DNA of 64,000 nt, taken from NCBI GenBank assembly GCA_965660305.1, contig CBFHZD010000001.1:372001-436000 (forward strand). Reading direction: 5' to 3'. Of the stretch, positions 61,894-64,000 are shown piece by piece. A program made the position numbers and the translations under genes. Every line of letters begins with the position of its first letter. Within the stretch, counting starts at the first letter, position 1. Under the pieces are notes generated by a model. The model was not told the origin of the DNA. It worked only from the letters and a program-made list of their open reading frames with translations, and ran no database searches. The DNA is from CAJJDF01 sp965660305. Its GTDB lineage: Bacteria; Bacteroidota; Bacteroidia; Flavobacteriales_D; CAJJDF01.

Positions 61894-62943
61894 TTAGATG
61901 ATTAACATCGCATCTCCGTAGGAGAAAAACTTATATTTCTCTTTCACTGCTTCTTCGTAGGCTCTCATTACAAAATCGTACCCACCAAAGGCACAAACCA
62001 TCATCAGTAAAGTAGAGTATGGCGTGTGAAAGTTAGTAATCAATCTATTTGGAATGCTGAATTCGTATGGTGGGAAGATAAACTTATTGGTCCAACCATC
62101 GAAAGGTTTCAAAAGATTTTCTGAAGAAACAGAAGATTCAATTGTTCTTACCGAGGTAGTTCCAATTGCACACACATTCTTCTTATTTTTTATTCCTTTG
62201 TTAATGATGTCTGCATTCATTTGACTCACGTAGGCTCTTTCTGATCCCATTTTGTGTTTCGTCAAATCTTCAACCTCCACAGGTTGAAATGTTCCTAACC
62301 CTACGTGAAGAGTAACTTCTGCAAAGTTGACTCCCTTTATCTCTAATCTTTTTAATAAATTTTTACTGAAGTGAAGTCCAGCCGTTGGAGCTGCAACCGA
62401 TCCTTCATGCCTTGCATAAATGGTTTGGTATCTTTCTTCGTCTTCAGGTTCTACCTCTCTTTTTATGTATTTTGGGAGTGGTGTTTTTCCCAGTTGTCTT
62501 ACTTTGTCCTGAAATTCCTCGTAAGTCCCATCAAATAAAAACCTAAGTGTTCTTCCTCTCGAAGTCGTATTGTCTATTACTTCAGCAACCAACTCTTCAT
62601 CCTCACCAAAGTACAACTTATTCCCTATTCTTATTTTTCTTGCTGGATCTACCAAAACATCCCAAAGTAAGCTGTCCTTATTCAATTCTCTCAAAAGAAA
62701 TACTTCAATTTCAGCACCCGTTTTTTCCTTATTCCCAATCATTCGGGCAGGAAATACTTTTGTGTTGTTCATGATTAGTACATCTTCATCATCAAAGTAT
62801 TCAATAAGGTCTTTGAATTGCTTGTGCTCAATGGTTTGCTTTTCTCTGTTCAGCACCATTAATCTTGCTTCGTCTCTGTTTTCGGCTGGGTACTCTGCCA
62901 ATAACTCTTCCGGTAATTCGAATCCAAATTTTGATAATTTCAT
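61894..62943 (-). CDS. queA: S-adenosylmethionine:tRNA ribosyltransferase-isomerase
   Basis: Transfers ribosyl from SAM to preQ1 in tRNA to give epoxyqueuosine. The 349 residues start MKLSKFGFELPEELLAEYP and include the conserved NNTKVFPARM near 57, YQTIYARHEGSVAAPTAGLHFS near 172, TLHVGLGTFQPV near 210, GTTSVRT near 263 and NFHTPYSTLLMMVCAFGG near 308. A TATTTTTG sequence lies 22 bases upstream, but this region is AT-rich. It follows truB and uppP on the same strand at a distance of about 90 bases. Confidence 0.97.
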   Translation of the reverse strand: MKLSKFGFELPEELLAEYPAENRDEARLMVLNREKQTIEHKQFKDLIEYFDDEDVLIMNNTKVFPARMIGNKEKTGAEIEVFLLRELNKDSLLWDVLVDPARKIRIGNKLYFGEDEELVAEVIDNTTSRGRTLRFLFDGTYEEFQDKVRQLGKTPLPKYIKREVEPEDEERYQTIYARHEGSVAAPTAGLHFSKNLLKRLEIKGVNFAEVTLHVGLGTFQPVEVEDLTKHKMGSERAYVSQMNADIINKGIKNKKNVCAIGTTSVRTIESSVSSENLLKPFDGWTNKFIFPPYEFSIPNRLITNFHTPYSTLLMMVCAFGGYDFVMRAYEEAVKEKYKFFSYGDAMLII

Positions 62944-63030
62944 AGGTAGTTTTTATTTCAGAATACAAAAATACGATTTTACTACCTTTTTTCCTAACAA
63001 TAAGGAGGGCTTCAAAATAAGGACAAAAGA

Positions 63031-63744
63031 TTAGTCTAGAGGAATAAATTCCGAATCGAAAATCCATTGCTGTACTTCTTCAATCGTGCGGGCATCATTC
63101 ACATTGTATTCTCCAATTTTTGTTCTTCGTAGTTCGGTTAAGTGTGCTCCATTCTTCAGTTTTAGACCAAAATCGTAGGCAATAGAGCGTATGTAAGTTC
63201 CTTTGCTGCAAGCAATTCTTACTTTTATTTCTGGGAGTTTTATTTCTAGTACTTCCATTTCATAAATAGTAATCCTATTTGTCTTAACTTTTACTTCTTC
63301 ACCGGCACGCGCCAGGTCATAAGCTCTTTTTCCGTTAATTTTTTTTGCCGAAAATATAGGTGGTAATTGATCTTGTTCTCCTATAAAGGAGGCTGCGCAG
63401 TTCATAATTTCGTCCTCAGTAATTTCCGAAATATCAAATGTTTTGTCCACTTCGGTTTCTAGGTCGTAGGATGGAGTTGTTGCTCCTAATTTTATGGTAG
63501 CAGTGTATTCTTTTGGTAAATCTTGAAAAGAAGAAATTGTTTTGGTTTTCTTGCCCGAACACATGATTAGTAGGCCGGTAGCCAAGGGATCCAACGTGCC
63601 AGCGTGACCTATTTTGTAGCGTTTCTTTTTGGTTTGTTGTATGAACACTCGTTTTATTCTGTTCACCGCCCCAAACGAGGTTATTTTGAGTGGTTTATCA
63701 ACCAATATGACCTCTCCATCATGAAAGTTTACTGAGTGATTCAT
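63031..63744 (-). CDS. truB: tRNA pseudouridine(55) synthase
   Basis: Makes pseudouridine 55 in the T loop of tRNAs. The 237 residues show VDKPLKITSFGAVNRIKR, catalytic Asp52 in HAGTLDPLATGLL, PPIFSAKKINGKRAYDLAR and CSKGTYIRSIAYDFG. It starts 8 bases after the uppP stop, and the two are often found as neighbours in Bacteroidota, so they are likely cotranscribed. The C-terminal PUA-like part is short, as is common in the phylum. Confidence 0.96.
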   Translation of the reverse strand: MNHSVNFHDGEVILVDKPLKITSFGAVNRIKRVFIQQTKKKRYKIGHAGTLDPLATGLLIMCSGKKTKTISSFQDLPKEYTATIKLGATTPSYDLETEVDKTFDISEITEDEIMNCAASFIGEQDQLPPIFSAKKINGKRAYDLARAGEEVKVKTNRITIYEMEVLEIKLPEIKVRIACSKGTYIRSIAYDFGLKLKNGAHLTELRRTKIGEYNVNDARTIEEVQQWIFDSEFIPLD

Positions 63745-63752
63745 GCGCTATG

Positions 63753-64000
63753 TTACAAAAATGAATAAAGTATTGCAGCCATTCCCACAACAAAACAATA
63801 GATTGAAAAAGAAGTTAACTTCGAGTTTTTCACAAGTCTAATCATCCATTGACAAGCAATAAGCCCCGTAAAGAAGGCGAAAACAAATCCTACCACGAAA
63901 GTTAATGACTCAGAGGAATTAACTACAGATTCACCCCTAGTAAGGTCTAACAAATCCTTGGCGATTTTTCCAAAAATAAGTGGAACAACCATCAAAAAAG
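63753..64000 (-). CDS. uppP: Undecaprenyl-diphosphatase, C-terminal part (cut by window edge)
   Basis: Recycles the undecaprenyl lipid carrier for cell-wall synthesis. About 82 codons are visible. FLMVVPLIFGKIAKDLLDL is the conserved LxxIPxIxGA-like stretch of the UppP/BacA family. Transmembrane helices follow at FVVGFVFAFFTGLIACQWMI, which includes the family G(F)xxAxxxG(x)xxxxxWL-like pattern, and at FSIYCFVVGMAAILYSFL at the end. The start lies beyond the window. It stands directly before truB. Confidence 0.82.
   Translation of the reverse strand, partial: FLMVVPLIFGKIAKDLLDLTRGESVVNSSESLTFVVGFVFAFFTGLIACQWMIRLVKNSKLTSFSIYCFVVGMAAILYSFL

Noticed and set aside
1..64000. tRNA, rRNA, riboswitches, plasmid or phage genes, replication origin
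   Set aside because: Intergenic regions were read for cloverleaf-like and known leader patterns and none was convincing; no integrase, transposase or phage structural protein was seen.

Overview
The window is AT-rich and looks like a chromosomal segment of a Bacteroidota bacterium, most likely order Flavobacteriales. The signs are a type IX secretion (T9SS) and gliding cluster (porV, porU, a porP/sprF-like gene, gldJ), cargo proteins with T9SS C-terminal sorting domains, a split cobalamin methionine synthase, a DhnA-type class I aldolase, an AccD without its zinc-finger cysteines, promoters of the Bacteroidota type (TTTG, then TAnnTTTG) and almost no Shine-Dalgarno sequences. No rRNA, tRNA, CRISPR array or insertion sequence with a transposase was found.

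Layout. 0-6 kb: the end of a QueF-like gene, a repeat-filled gap, the large half of MetH, two envelope proteins and a T9SS cargo protein. 6-17.3 kb: mnmA, a membrane polyferredoxin, a TPR lipoprotein, recA, bcp, an M1-like peptidase, and a TonB-dependent receptor with its DUF4249 lipoprotein. 17.6-22.2 kb: one very large repetitive secreted protein. 22.5-28.1 kb: hutI, an RluA-type pseudouridine synthase, prfB with a programmed +1 frameshift, cysS and a glutaminyl-cyclase-like lipoprotein. 28.1-34.2 kb: rimP-nusA-infB-rnc plus a TPR membrane protein, preceded by a leader hairpin. 34.2-47.9 kb: accD, fbaB, ispF, the T9SS/gliding cluster, murF and an M42 peptidase. 47.9-61.1 kb: catabolic genes (deoC, two ALDH genes, paaY-like, tryptophan dioxygenase, hppD, hmgA) with mltG, thiL and a GNAT gene, interrupted by repeats and gene debris. 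61.1-64 kb: ispD, queA, truB and the end of uppP.

How the genes work together. The porU/porV pair forms the cell-surface sortase complex that would process both T9SS cargo proteins seen here. RimP, NusA, IF2 and RNase III form a transcription-translation block. IspD and IspF belong to the MEP isoprenoid pathway. HPPD and homogentisate dioxygenase are consecutive tyrosine-degradation steps, and tryptophan dioxygenase and HutI add tryptophan and histidine breakdown. DeoC with the ALDH pair suggests deoxynucleoside or aldehyde catabolism.

Most unusual content. The 48-61 kb stretch carries several families of short palindromic or AT-rich repeats. One family (about 81 bp, two hairpins) brackets a small GIY-YIG nuclease gene in an inverted-repeat, transposon-like layout. 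Two four-helix-bundle (23S rRNA IVP-type) genes are broken, one by a single stop codon and one by an internal deletion, and each lies among its own AT-rich flanking repeats. The large T9SS protein has about 26 repeats of roughly 50 residues, including an exact-length tandem duplication of a 205-residue block.
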